Positions 18,169-27,660 of a stretch of 64,000 bases of DNA are shown here, piece after piece (the stretch's first letter is position 1; the number at the start of each line of letters is the position of its first letter). The notes under the pieces were generated by a model, which saw only the letters and a list, made by a program, of their open reading frames with translations, made no database searches and was not told the origin of the DNA. Location: assembly GCF_014251575.1 (NCBI RefSeq), contig NZ_CP059191.1, positions 124,001 to 188,000 of the forward strand, written 5' to 3'. The stretch is from Blattabacterium cuenoti (GTDB lineage Bacteria; Bacteroidota; Bacteroidia; Flavobacteriales; Blattabacteriaceae). The translations under genes were made by a program, and so were the position numbers.

Positions 18169-18968
18169 ATAAACAGCATAATTTTTTTGTCTAATCATCT
18201 CATACATTATTATAGACACAGCATGACTGACATTTAATGAATCCACATTTCCAAACATAGGAATAGTTATAATTTCATTTGCTTTTTTTAACCAAATATT
18301 AGATATTCCTTTATTTTCTGAACCGAAAACAATGGCTAAATTTGAATCACTCAGTTTAGTTTTATATAAATTTTTAGCTTTTTTATGATTACAAAATCCT
18401 GTTACTACAATTTTTACTTTATTTTCTTGTAACCAAGAAATGATCGATTCTATTTTTTCTATAAAAATTTTCCTTGTAAAAACACTTCCTAAACTGCATC
18501 TGATAACATTAGAATTATAAATGTAAGTTTTCATATTACATAATATAATAATATTAACACCTGCAGCATCAGCTGTTCTTAATATGGCTCCTATGTTACC
18601 AGGTTTTTCGATTCCATCTAATATAAGGATTAAAAAATTATCAGTTATTTTTTCGTTTTTTAGTTTATGATCTATCGATGATTCTTCTCTAAATAAAGCA
18701 ATAATTCCACCTGAATTCTTTCTATATGCTAATTTTTTAAAAATTTTCATACCGATCAAAAAAGTAATAGAATGGTATGATTCAATCATACTATATTCTG
18801 TGAATATTTTTTCGCATATAAATATTTTTTTTGGAAAAAAATTGCCTTTTATAGCCATTTCAAATTCTTTTATTCCTTCAACAACAAATTCATTGATATA
18901 ATTTTTTTTTTATAAATTTTTATTAAATCTTTAATTTTTGTATTTTGTAAACTATGTATTTTTATCAT
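18163..18968 (-). pseudogene. SpoU/TrmH-family RNA 2'-O-methyltransferase, frameshifted at a poly(A)10 tract
   Basis: SpoU enzymes methylate ribose 2'-OH in rRNA or tRNA. The C-terminal SPOUT domain is intact: LDGIEKPGNIGAILRTADAAG, VFGSENKGIS and SLNVSHAVSIIMYE. The N-terminal substrate-binding domain starts at an ATG at 18968 as MIKIHSLQNTKIKDLIKIYKKK, then hits a run of ten adenines (complement of 18902-18911) and continues one frame away as YINEFVVEGIKEFEMAIKG. Eleven adenines would give one 268-residue protein. Starting at the ATG at 18858 would yield a 231-residue form without the first 37 residues. Which nucleotide is methylated cannot be told from sequence alone. Confidence 0.85.
18902..18911 (-). 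repeat. Poly(A)10 slippage site in the SpoU methyltransferase gene
   Basis: Ten T on the plus strand at codons 20-23 of the gene, exactly at the junction of the two frames. One more A, or two fewer, restores the frame. Confidence 0.87.
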
Positions 18969-18985
18969 TTTTTCATTTTTGTATA

Positions 18986-19410
18986 ATGGTAAAATTTTAT
19001 AATAATAAATACGATGACGTAGCGTATATGGAATTGGCTATTGAACGATCAAAATTATCTTTTTGTAAAAAAAAAAAGTAGGAGCTATTATAGTTAAAAA
19101 TAATCAAATCATATCTTATGGATATAATAGAACTCCAATTGGATTTGAGAATATATGTGAAGAAAAAAATGGACAAACTAAATGGTATGTTATACATGCA
19201 GAAGCAAATGCAATATTAAAACTTTCTTATTCTTCCTTATCTTGTGAAGGATCTTCTATATATATTACACATTTTCCATGTCAAGAATGTTGTAAATTGA
19301 TTTATCAATCTAGGATCATAAAAGTCATATATCTACACAATTATACAAAAAACGATAAAGGAATGATTTTTTTGAACAGATTAAAGATAAAAATAAAAAA
19401 ACTGCAATAA
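18986..19410 (+). pseudogene. Deoxycytidylate (dCMP) deaminase, frameshifted at a poly(A)11 tract
   Basis: Zinc enzyme making dUMP, the ThyA substrate, from dCMP. From the ATG at 18986 the frame gives 31 residues ending ERSKLSFCKKKK and then TAG, right after eleven adenines (19067-19077). One frame over, VGAIIVKNNQIISYGYNRTPIGFEN continues without a stop to a TAA at 19408, with the zinc motifs HAEAN and PCQEC intact. Twelve adenines would give a 141-residue protein whose LSFCKKKKVGAIIV matches the family spacing. The start lies only 17 bases from the divergent methyltransferase start, which is broken in the same way. Confidence 0.87.
19067..19077 (+). repeat. Poly(A)11 slippage site in the dCMP deaminase gene
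   Basis: Eleven adenines at codons 28-31. One extra A restores KKKK-VGAII; as written, the codon after the run is TAG. Confidence 0.88.
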
Positions 19411-19411
19411 A

Positions 19412-19494
19412 ACCCAGGTGGCGAAATTGGTAGACGCATTGGACTCAAAATCCAGTGATTTTACATCATGCGGGTTCGAATCCCGCCCTGGGTA
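19412..19494 (+). tRNA. tRNA-Leu (anticodon CAA)
   Basis: 83-nt type II tRNA. The acceptor ACCCAGG (19412-19418) pairs with CCTGGGT (19487-19493); the discriminator is A. The anticodon arm TTGGA-CTCAAAA-TCCAG places CAA at 19446-19448, decoding UUG. A long variable arm and the T arm CGGGTTCGAATCCCG are present. CCA is not encoded. It begins 2 bases after the dCMP deaminase stop and converges on ureC. Confidence 0.96.
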
Positions 19495-19504
19495 CAAAAA
19501 TATT

Positions 19505-21211
19505 TTAGAATAAAAAATATCTTTGAGCAAGTGGCAAAATATCAGAAGGATTAGATACAATTTTTTCCCCATTTATATAAACATTATAGCTTTTTGGATC
19601 CACTTCTAAATTTGGAGTTTCCCCATTTAACACCATATCTTTTTTGGATAAAAAACGACATCCTTTTACTATTTTTATTTGTTTTTTTATTTCATTTTTT
19701 TCAAAAAAACCATGATTGATCGCACTCGATGAAACAAAAATACTGCTTAATTTTGGTTCAAAATAACCAAACATTTTACGATACATGAATGGTTGAGGCG
19801 TAGGAATGGTAGCATTAGGATCTCCCACACTAGCGTATACAATCATTCCACTTTTTATGACTAATTCCGGTTTGACTCCAAAAAAAGAGGGTTTCCATAA
19901 TACTAAATCTGCCATTTTACCAACATTTACAGATCCTACATATTCTGATATACCATGACTAATGGCAGGATTTATGGTATATTTAGAAATATATCTTTTT
20001 ACCCTGAAATTATCATTTTTTTGATTGTCCTCATTAAGAGAACCTCTTTGTTTTTTCATTTTATCAGCTGTTTGCCAAGTTCTTTTCACTATTTCTCCGA
20101 TTCTTCCCATAGCTTGTGAATCAGAACTAGTCATACTAATAGCTCCCATATCATGTAAAACACCTTCTGCGCTAATAGTTTCAGACCTAATTCTAGATTT
20201 AGCAAAAGCTATATCTTCCGGCAAATTAGAATCTAAATGATGGCAAATCATTAACATATCTAAATGTTCATCAATCGTATTGAAAGTATAAGGCATAGTA
20301 GGGCTTGTAGATGAAGGCAATATATTAGAATAAGATATTACTTTCAATAAATCAGGAGCATGACCTCCTCCAGCTCCTTCTGTATGATAAGTATGAATGG
20401 TTCTCCCTTTAAATGTCTTTAAAGTGTCCTCAATATAACCTGATTCATTTAGTGAATCAGTATGAATATTGACTTGCACATCTAATTTATCAGAAACATT
20501 TAAACATTGATCTATAACATAAGGAGTACTCCCCCAATCTTCATGTATTTTGAATCCTCCAGCACCAGCTTCTACTTGTTCAATTAAAGCTTCAGGATGA
20601 GAACTATTCCCACTGGCAAGAAAAATAAAATTGATAGGAATATGATCTGTACTTTTTAACATTCTTTGAATATTCCATACACCAGAAGTACAATTTGTGG
20701 CTATAGTTCCAGTGGCAGGACCTGATCCTCCTCCGATAATAGTAGTGGTTCCATTTTCTAATGCAACTTCAAATAATTGTGGACATATGTAATGAACATG
20801 ACTATCTACACTTCCAGCTGTTACAATTAAATTTTCAGAAGAAATAACTTCTGTCCCTGCTCCAATATACATATTTGGAGTCACTCCGTCCATAAAGTAT
20901 GGATTTCCTGCTTTTCCTATCCCAATTATAACTCCATTCTTGATCCCAAGATCAGCTTTAACAATACCCCAATGATCAACAATGATAGCGTTGGTCAACA
21001 CTAAATCTAAAACTCCTTCATTTCTTGTAGCAAATGGATGTTGCCCCATTCCATCCCTAATGACTTTTCCTCCTCCAAAAACACATTCATCTCCATAAAT
21101 AGTATAATCTTTTTCTATTTCAATCCATAAAGATGTATCTCCTAAACGAATTCTATCTCCTTTTGTAGGACCATACATACTGGCATAAGATTCTCTGTCT
21201 ATTTTTTTCAT
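19505..21211 (-). CDS. ureC: Urease subunit alpha (catalytic)
   Basis: Hydrolyses urea to ammonia and carbamate with a binuclear nickel centre. At 568 residues it is normal length. Nickel-site residues are visible: H138 and H140 in SVDSHVH, the carbamylated K221 in [10 protein letters not shown], the mobile-flap MICHHLD, and the aspartate in [11 protein letters not shown]. It overlaps the upstream ureAB gene by 4 bases (ATGA), implying translational coupling. The accessory genes ureD/E/F/G are not in this window. In Blattabacterium, urease is proposed to recycle host nitrogen; that role is known for the genus and not shown here. Confidence 0.97.
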   Translation of the reverse strand: MKKIDRESYASMYGPTKGDRIRLGDTSLWIEIEKDYTIYGDECVFGGGKVIRDGMGQHPFATRNEGVLDLVLTNAIIVDHWGIVKADLGIKNGVIIGIGKAGNPYFMDGVTPNMYIGAGTEVISSENLIVTAGSVDSHVHYICPQLFEVALENGTTTIIGGGSGPATGTIATNCTSGVWNIQRMLKSTDHIPINFIFLASGNSSHPEALIEQVEAGAGGFKIHEDWGSTPYVIDQCLNVSDKLDVQVNIHTDSLNESGYIEDTLKTFKGRTIHTYHTEGAGGGHAPDLLKVISYSNILPSSTSPTMPYTFNTIDEHLDMLMICHHLDSNLPEDIAFAKSRIRSETISAEGVLHDMGAISMTSSDSQAMGRIGEIVKRTWQTADKMKKQRGSLNEDNQKNDNFRVKRYISKYTINPAISHGISEYVGSVNVGKMADLVLWKPSFFGVKPELVIKSGMIVYASVGDPNATIPTPQPFMYRKMFGYFEPKLSSIFVSSSAINHGFFEKNEIKKQIKIVKGCRFLSKKDMVLNGETPNLEVDPKSYNVYINGEKIVSNPSDILPLAQRYFLF

Positions 21212-21843
21212 GTTGTATTTTCTTTTCCTGAAAATCCATAAATTTTTTTTATTCCTCCTATTTCTACTAATATGACTTCTTTTGTTTCTCCTGGCTCAAA
21301 ACGAACAGATCTTCCAGAAGGAATATCCAATCTATATCCTTTAGTTCCTTCTCTTTCAAAAAGAAGATAAGAATTTGTTTCATAAAAATGAAAATGAGAT
21401 CCTACTTGAATAGGACGAGTTCCAGAATTAGACACAACTCTCTCTATACGAGACCTTCCAGGTAATAAAACAATATCTTCTTTAAGAAGATCATATTGTC
21501 CTGGAATCATATTAGAGTTTTCTTTTCTATTTTTTTTAATAGGTTTAATAGGATTGTGTACAGTGACTAATTTTGTTCCATCAGGAAAAGTCGCCTCTAT
21601 CTGAACATTATTGAGTAATTCATATACTCCATCCATAACTTGTCCATCATTCAGAATATTTCCAGCTTCATACATAAGTTCTTTTACCGTTTTTCCATCA
21701 CGTGCTCCTTCCATTACATAATGAGCAATTAAAGCTAAAGATTCAGGATAATTTAATTTTAATCCTCTTTTTAAACGTTTTTTCGCTAATTCTCCAGCCA
21801 TGTGCAGAAGAATTTTTTCCTTTTCATAATAAGTTAAATGCAT
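21208..21843 (-). CDS. ureAB: Urease gamma and beta subunits fused in one protein
   Basis: Structural urease subunits. Residues 1-100 are the gamma subunit ([37 protein letters not shown]). Residues about 108-211 are the beta subunit ([41 protein letters not shown]). They are joined by a short Lys/Asn-rich linker (about 97-111). The 211-residue fusion resembles the fused small subunit of Helicobacter. It starts at an ATG at 21843, overlaps ureC by 4 bases and is divergent from thrA across 202 bases. Confidence 0.96.
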   Translation of the reverse strand: MHLTYYEKEKILLHMAGELAKKRLKRGLKLNYPESLALIAHYVMEGARDGKTVKELMYEAGNILNDGQVMDGVYELLNNVQIEATFPDGTKLVTVHNPIKPIKKNRKENSNMIPGQYDLLKEDIVLLPGRSRIERVVSNSGTRPIQVGSHFHFYETNSYLLFEREGTKGYRLDIPSGRSVRFEPGETKEVILVEIGGIKKIYGFSGKENTT

Positions 21844-22045
21844 ACTTTCTTTAAGTTATTTTGATTCATAAACATAATATCGTTGCAAAAACAGTTCTAC
21901 AAGTTTAAAGTTATGAAATATTATAATAATTTTTTACTGATCATAAAATTTTAAAAAAATAAAAAGAAACACGTCTCCGTAAATTATCATTATTTTTGTT
22001 ATCATCTTTAATAATGGGAAAATTGTTTTAAAAAATAATTAAAAA
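21844..22045. other. 202-base divergent region between ureAB and thrA
   Basis: The longest fully non-coding gap in the window. It must hold the urease and threonine promoters. It is AT-rich with a TATAAT at 21922-21927 but no well-placed upstream partner, and I see no Bacteroidota -7 box, leader peptide or riboswitch. No evidence for threonine attenuation was found. Confidence 0.4.
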
Positions 22046-24493
22046 ATGCAAGTTTTAAAATTTGGGGGAAGTTCCGTTGCTCATTCTGATGCCATCAAAC
22101 GTATTTGTTCTTTATTAGAAAAAAAACCAAAAGGAAGATATGCCATTGTTGTATCTGCATTAGGAAATATAACTGACCAATTAATACAATGTGGTCAATT
22201 AGCTTCTGAAAGAAAAAATATTTATAAAAATATACTAGAAGAAATAGAAATTCGTCATCTAAATATTATCAGAGAATTGTTTCCAATTACTTATCAAAGT
22301 CATTTAATTAGTTGGATTAAAAAAAACATAAATGATTTAGAAAGTTTATGCGATGGAATTTTTCAGGTAGAAGAACTTTCAAAACGTTCTTTAGATAAAA
22401 TCATGAGTTTTGGAGAACTGAGTTCTTCTTTTCTTATTGCGGAAAAATTAAAACAATCTGGATTAGATGCAATTTGTAAAGATAGCAGGGATTTAATTAT
22501 TACTGATTCTCAATTTGGATGTGCACAAGTGGACTTTATCACAAGTAATCACCATATTATTCAATTTTTTAGAGAAAAAATATCAGAATATATTGTCTTA
22601 CCAGGTTTTATAGGTTCTACTTTAGAAAACGAAACGACTACTCTTGGAAGAGGAGGGTCTGATTATACTGCGGCTATTTTAGCTTCAGCGATATCGGCTA
22701 GTTTGCTTGAAATATGGACTGATGTAAGTGGAATGATGACTGCTAATCCAAAAATTGTGAATCAAGCTTTTCCTATTAAGGAAATATCTTATGAAGAAGC
22801 AATGGAATTATCGCATTTTGGAGCAAAAGTGATTTATCCTCCAACGATACAACCTGCCATGAAAAAACATATTCCTATACAAATTAAAAATACTTTTTCT
22901 CCTTTAGACCCAGGAACGTTGATTTATATTAGTAAAAACACAAATATAAGTCAACCCGTTACTGGAATATCTGGCATTCAAAATATGGCTTTACTCACTC
23001 TTGAAGGAAGTGGAATGGTCGGAATTCCTGGATATTCCAAACGTTTATTTGAAGCATTATCACGTGAAAAAATAAATGTAATATTTATAACTCAAAGTTC
23101 TTCAGAGCATTCAATTACCACAGGTATTCATGAAATGGATGTGATAAAAGCAAAAGCTGTAATAGATAGTGAATTTGCTCAAGAAATCCACCATAGACGT
23201 ATTGATCCATTGAGAATAGAAAAAGATCTTTGTATTATTGCTGTAGTAGGAGATAATATGAAAAATCTTCATGGAACTAGTGGAAAAATGTTCTCTTCTT
23301 TAGGAAGAAATAGTATTAATGTTAGAGCTATAGCACAAGGTTCTACTGAAAAAAATATATCAGCTGTTATTAGAAAAACTGATTTTAAAAAGGCATTAAA
23401 CACCTTGCATGAGGCTTTTTTTGAAAGTCCACCAAAACAAATTAATCTTTTCATTTGTGGAGTGGGAAAAGTAGGAAGTAAATTACTTGAGCAAATAGAT
23501 CAACAACAAAATTATCTCTTAGAAGAATTAAAACTTCAAGTTAGAGTAATAGGATTAGCCAACAGCAAAAAAATGTATTTTAATAATCATGGAATGAATT
23601 TAGGTCATTGGGAGAAACATCTAAACCAAGATGGTCACAAAATGAATATATATTCTTTTATGGAGGAAGTTTGGAAATTTAATCTAAGAAATAGTTTATT
23701 TGTTGATAATACAGCTAGTGAAGAAATGGCTATGACCTATGATAAATTCTTAAAAAATGGAATCGGTGTTATTACCTGTAATAAAATAGCTTGTTCCTCT
23801 GATTATGATCATTATAAAAGATTAAAAACACTTTCTAGACATTTTAAAGCTCCATTTCTATTTGAGACTAATGTAGGAGCCAGTCTTCCAGTCATTAGTA
23901 CACTGAATGATCTTATCAATAGTGGAGATAAAATTAATAAAATAGAAGCTGTTTTATCAGGAAGTTTAAATTTTATATTCAATCATTTTACAGGAAAAAA
24001 ATCATTTTTAGAAGTCGTCAAAGACGCTCAATTGAAAGGATATACAGAACCTGATCCTCGTATTGATTTAAGTGGATTAGATGTTATGCGAAAAATCCTT
24101 ATTTTAGCAAGGGAATGTGGTTCTACATTAGAACTGAGTGATATTCATCAAAAATCTTTTCTTCCTGAAACCTGTTCAAAATCCACTTCTATAGAAAATT
24201 TTTATAAAGAATTAGATAAATACAGAGACTATTTTTTTAAAATTAGAAATGAAGCAGAACAATATAAAAAACGTTTGCGTTTTATTGCTCGTTATGAAAA
24301 TGGAGTTCCTTCTGTAGGTTTAGAATCAATTAAACAAAGTCACCCATTTTTTCAACTAGAAGGAAAAGATAATATGGTTTTATATAACACATATCGTTAT
24401 TCTGAACAACCTCTTATCATAAAAGGAGCAGGTGCTGGAGCAGAAGTTACTGCATCTGGAGTTTTTTCAGATATTATTAAAGCTACTAAATAA
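22046..24493 (+). CDS. thrA: Bifunctional aspartokinase / homoserine dehydrogenase
   Basis: Catalyses the first and third steps from aspartate to threonine. At 815 residues it matches the ThrA/MetL fusion. The aspartokinase half starts VLKFGGSSVAHSDA and has TTLGRGGSDYTAAILA; two ACT-type regulatory segments follow (about 300-460, with MVGIPGYSKRLFEAL and NVRAIAQGSTEKNISAVI). The dehydrogenase half begins with the NAD(P) motif ICGVGKVGSKLLEQ near 470 and has GSLNFIF and the GYTEPDPRIDLSG signature. First gene of a tight thrA-thrB-thrC operon (5-base gap to thrB). Confidence 0.97.
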   Translation: MQVLKFGGSSVAHSDAIKRICSLLEKKPKGRYAIVVSALGNITDQLIQCGQLASERKNIYKNILEEIEIRHLNIIRELFPITYQSHLISWIKKNINDLESLCDGIFQVEELSKRSLDKIMSFGELSSSFLIAEKLKQSGLDAICKDSRDLIITDSQFGCAQVDFITSNHHIIQFFREKISEYIVLPGFIGSTLENETTTLGRGGSDYTAAILASAISASLLEIWTDVSGMMTANPKIVNQAFPIKEISYEEAMELSHFGAKVIYPPTIQPAMKKHIPIQIKNTFSPLDPGTLIYISKNTNISQPVTGISGIQNMALLTLEGSGMVGIPGYSKRLFEALSREKINVIFITQSSSEHSITTGIHEMDVIKAKAVIDSEFAQEIHHRRIDPLRIEKDLCIIAVVGDNMKNLHGTSGKMFSSLGRNSINVRAIAQGSTEKNISAVIRKTDFKKALNTLHEAFFESPPKQINLFICGVGKVGSKLLEQIDQQQNYLLEELKLQVRVIGLANSKKMYFNNHGMNLGHWEKHLNQDGHKMNIYSFMEEVWKFNLRNSLFVDNTASEEMAMTYDKFLKNGIGVITCNKIACSSDYDHYKRLKTLSRHFKAPFLFETNVGASLPVISTLNDLINSGDKINKIEAVLSGSLNFIFNHFTGKKSFLEVVKDAQLKGYTEPDPRIDLSGLDVMRKILILARECGSTLELSDIHQKSFLPETCSKSTSIENFYKELDKYRDYFFKIRNEAEQYKKRLRFIARYENGVPSVGLESIKQSHPFFQLEGKDNMVLYNTYRYSEQPLIIKGAGAGAEVTASGVFSDIIKATK

Positions 24494-24498
24494 AAATC

Positions 24499-25452
24499 AT
24501 GAAGGGGATTAAAATATTTTCACCAGCTACTGTTGCTAATCTAGCTTGTGGCTTTGATGTTATTGGATTAGCTTTGGATCTTCCAAAAGATGAAATTTTT
24601 TTGTATAAATCCAATAATCCAGGAATACGTATTAAGAGAATACATGGAACATCGTTGCCAAACGATCCAAAAAAGAATGTAGCTTTTGTAGCTTTACAGT
24701 TTTTGTTAAAAAAATATCAACAAAAGCAAAGATTTGAAAAAGAAGAAAAAATAGGATTCGAAATAGAATTAATTAAAAATATCCATCCTGGAAGTGGAAT
24801 AGGATCTAGTGCAGCTAGTGCTGCAGGAATCGTTTATGGAGCTAATGTATTATTAGGAAATCCTTTTAATACCATACAGTTAATACGTTTTGCTATGGAA
24901 GGAGAGCGTGTAGCAAGTGGAACAGCTCATGCTGATAATGTCGCTCCTGCTATTATGGGAGGAGTTACCTTAGTAAGAAGTTATAAACCATTGGATATCA
25001 CTAAATTGCATTATCCAAATGAATTGTGGGTAAGCATTATACATCCACAAATTGAAATAAGAACATCGGATGCAAGAGAAATTCTAAAACAAAAAATATT
25101 AATGACAGATGCTATTCGACAATGGGGAAACATAGGCGCATTAGTTGCAGGTTTGTATCAAGAAGATTATGGTTTAATAAGCAGATCTCTAGAAGATGTG
25201 ATAGTTGAACCTATACGAGCGATGCTCATTCCAGCTTTTTATGAATTAAAAATTAGATGTAAAGAAATAGGAGCTTTAGGTGGAGGTATTTCTGGTTCAG
25301 GCCCCTCTGTTTTCATGTTAAGTAAAGGAAGCCATATTGCGAAAAAAGTTACTGAAGTCATGAATCGTGTCTACTCTCCATTAAAAGTTGATTATAAAAC
25401 TTATACTTCTCCTATTAATCAACAAGGAGTAAAGTGGTCTAAAATTCTTTGA
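24499..25452 (+). CDS. thrB: Homoserine kinase
   Basis: Phosphorylates homoserine with ATP, the fourth step to threonine. A 317-residue GHMP kinase with the N-terminal FSPATVANLACGFDVIGLAL, the ATP-binding glycine/serine loop HPGSGIGSSAASAAGIVYGAN (about 96-116) and the C-terminal GALGGGISGSGPSVF. It sits 5 bases after thrA and 33 before thrC, consistent with one operon. Confidence 0.96.
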   Translation: MKGIKIFSPATVANLACGFDVIGLALDLPKDEIFLYKSNNPGIRIKRIHGTSLPNDPKKNVAFVALQFLLKKYQQKQRFEKEEKIGFEIELIKNIHPGSGIGSSAASAAGIVYGANVLLGNPFNTIQLIRFAMEGERVASGTAHADNVAPAIMGGVTLVRSYKPLDITKLHYPNELWVSIIHPQIEIRTSDAREILKQKILMTDAIRQWGNIGALVAGLYQEDYGLISRSLEDVIVEPIRAMLIPAFYELKIRCKEIGALGGGISGSGPSVFMLSKGSHIAKKVTEVMNRVYSPLKVDYKTYTSPINQQGVKWSKIL

Positions 25453-25485
25453 AATAAGAATGGATAATAAATAAAAATAGTTTTT

Positions 25486-26799
25486 ATGTTGTATCATAGT
25501 TTAAAAAATCATATAGATTTAGTTTCTTTCGAAGATGCTGTTTTAAGAGGTTTAGCTCCGGATGGTGGATTGTACATCCCTGAATGTATTCCTAAACTAA
25601 CCCCTCAATTTATTTATAACCTTTCTAGGTATGATATTTATGAAATTGCTATGACTGTAATCAAGCCTTATATCGGGAAATCCATACCAGAAAAATCTAT
25701 CTATAATATTATTCATGATACTTTAAATTTCTCTTTTCCATTGCAAAAAATTCATGATAATATTCACGTATTAGAGCTTTTTCATGGACCTACTTTAGCT
25801 TTTAAAGATGTAGGAGCTGAATTTATGGCAGGGTGTTTAAGTTTTTTTTCCGAAAGAATAGGAAAAAATGTAACAGTTTTAGTAGCTACTTCAGGAGATA
25901 CTGGTGGTGCTGTAGCTAAAGGTTTTTATAAAAAACCTGGAATAGAAGTCATTATTTTATATCCATATAATGGAATTAGTTCTTTGCAAGAAAGACAAAT
26001 TACTACATTGGGTAACAATATTTTAGCCTTAGAAATTGATGGAAATTTTGATGATTGTCAAAAAATGGTTAAAAAAGCCTTTTTAGATAAGGAAGTACAA
26101 AAAAAATATATATTAACTTCTGCTAATTCTATTAATGTAGCGAGATGGCTCCCCCAAATGTTCTATTATTTTTTAACTTATCAACAAATAATAGAAGATC
26201 CGATAGATTTAATTTTTTCAGTTCCTAGTGGAAATTTTGGAAATATCTGTGCAGGAATAATGGCTGAAAAAATGGGATTACCAATCAAATTTTTTGTTGC
26301 TTCCACAAATGTTAATGATACCATTCCTAGATTTTTGAAAACTGGAAAATATAATCCACTTCCAGTAAAAAAAACCATATCAAATGCTATGGATATATCT
26401 GATCCTAGCAATTTTTCTAGGATATGGTATTTATACGAAAAAAATATGTCTCAATTAAGAAAAAAACTTTATTCCTATCAATTTACGGACAAAGAGACTC
26501 TAGACATTATAGAGATGGTATGGAAAAAATACAAGTACATGCTTGATCCACATGGAGCTATTGGTTATTTAGGCCTTAGAAAATATTTACAAGAAGTTAA
26601 AAATACTTCATCTATAGCGATTTTTTTAGAAACTGCTCATCCAATTAAATTTATAGATGACATGCCTCTTTTTTTACGAAAAAAAATTCTTATTCCTAAG
26701 AAACTGGAAATATTTTTAAATACGAAAAGAAAAAAACAAAAAATATCACTATCCAATGATTTCAATGTTTTTAAAAATTGGTTATTGGAAAGAAAATGA
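25486..26799 (+). CDS. thrC: Threonine synthase
   Basis: PLP enzyme converting O-phosphohomoserine to threonine, completing the pathway begun by thrA and thrB. At 437 residues it is normal length. The PLP lysine lies in FHGPTLAFKDVGAEFM, with VATSGDTGGAVAKGF and the SVPSGNFGNICAG phosphate-binding loop. It ends 5 bases from the convergent thyA stop; I see no terminator hairpin in that gap. Confidence 0.96.
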   Translation: MLYHSLKNHIDLVSFEDAVLRGLAPDGGLYIPECIPKLTPQFIYNLSRYDIYEIAMTVIKPYIGKSIPEKSIYNIIHDTLNFSFPLQKIHDNIHVLELFHGPTLAFKDVGAEFMAGCLSFFSERIGKNVTVLVATSGDTGGAVAKGFYKKPGIEVIILYPYNGISSLQERQITTLGNNILALEIDGNFDDCQKMVKKAFLDKEVQKKYILTSANSINVARWLPQMFYYFLTYQQIIEDPIDLIFSVPSGNFGNICAGIMAEKMGLPIKFFVASTNVNDTIPRFLKTGKYNPLPVKKTISNAMDISDPSNFSRIWYLYEKNMSQLRKKLYSYQFTDKETLDIIEMVWKKYKYMLDPHGAIGYLGLRKYLQEVKNTSSIAIFLETAHPIKFIDDMPLFLRKKILIPKKLEIFLNTKRKKQKISLSNDFNVFKNWLLERK

Positions 26800-26804
26800 A
26801 ATTT

Positions 26805-27599
26805 TTAAACAGCAACGTCCCCCTTAATATGAGGAAAAGGATTATAGTCTTTCAATTGAAAATCTTTAAAACGAAATTCAAAAATATTTTTTACTGAGGG
26901 ATTGAGGATCATTTTTGGAAGTGGTCTTGGAGTTCTTTTCATTTGTAATTTTATTTGTTTGATATGATTATTATAAATATGAGCATCACCTATAGTGTGA
27001 ATTAATTCTTTTTCTTTTAAATTAAGAGTTTTAGCTAACATAATGAGTAGCAAAGCATAAGAAGCTATATTAAAAGGCAAACCTAGAAAAATGTCTGCAC
27101 TTCTTTGATATAATAGCAACGATAATTTTTTTTCAAGTACATAGAATTGAAATATCAAATGACAGGGAGGAAGTGCCATATTTTTAATCATTCCTACATT
27201 CCAAGAAGAAACAATCAAACGTCGTGAATTGGGGTTAAATTTGATCTCTTCTATAAGATTAGCTATTTGATCAATAAAATGTCCATCATATGTAGGCCAT
27301 TTTCTCCATTGAAATCCATATATTGGACCCAATTCTCCATTTTTATCTGCCCATTCATTCCATATAGAAACTTCATTTTCTTTTAAATATTGTATATTTG
27401 TGTCTCCTTTCAGAAACCATAATAATTCATAAATAATAGATCGTAAATCTAATTTTTTTGTGGTCAAAAGAGGAAATCCTCTTTCTAAATCGAATCTCAT
27501 TTGATATCCAAATATACTTATTGTGCCTATTCCAGTACGATCTTTCCTTTTTATACCGTTTTTTAATACGTTTTTTAATAGATTTAAGTATTGTTTCAT
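26805..27599 (-). CDS. thyA: Thymidylate synthase (ThyA)
   Basis: Methylates dUMP to dTMP with methylenetetrahydrofolate. The 264-residue protein is close to E. coli ThyA length. The catalytic cysteine is C146 in [31 protein letters not shown] and [12 protein letters not shown] are diagnostic. Its dUMP supply may depend partly on the frameshifted dCMP deaminase at 18986. No folA-like gene adjoins it. Divergent from prs with a 61-base gap. Confidence 0.97.
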   Translation of the reverse strand: MKQYLNLLKNVLKNGIKRKDRTGIGTISIFGYQMRFDLERGFPLLTTKKLDLRSIIYELLWFLKGDTNIQYLKENEVSIWNEWADKNGELGPIYGFQWRKWPTYDGHFIDQIANLIEEIKFNPNSRRLIVSSWNVGMIKNMALPPCHLIFQFYVLEKKLSLLLYQRSADIFLGLPFNIASYALLLIMLAKTLNLKEKELIHTIGDAHIYNNHIKQIKLQMKRTPRPLPKMILNPSVKNIFEFRFKDFQLKDYNPFPHIKGDVAV

Positions 27600-27660
27600 A
27601 ATCCTAAGTATTATTTTTTAATTTAATTTTAAGAGTATTTTTGCATAAAAAAATATAACT

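Noticed and set aside
19381..19572. Minus-strand frame of 63 codons across tRNA-Leu
   Set aside because: It is the antisense of tRNA-Leu joined to the ureC 3' end in another frame; no family resemblance.
21844..22045. Threonine attenuator or riboswitch ahead of thrA
   Set aside because: No short Thr/Ile-rich leader frame and no alternative hairpins could be identified in the 202-base gap.
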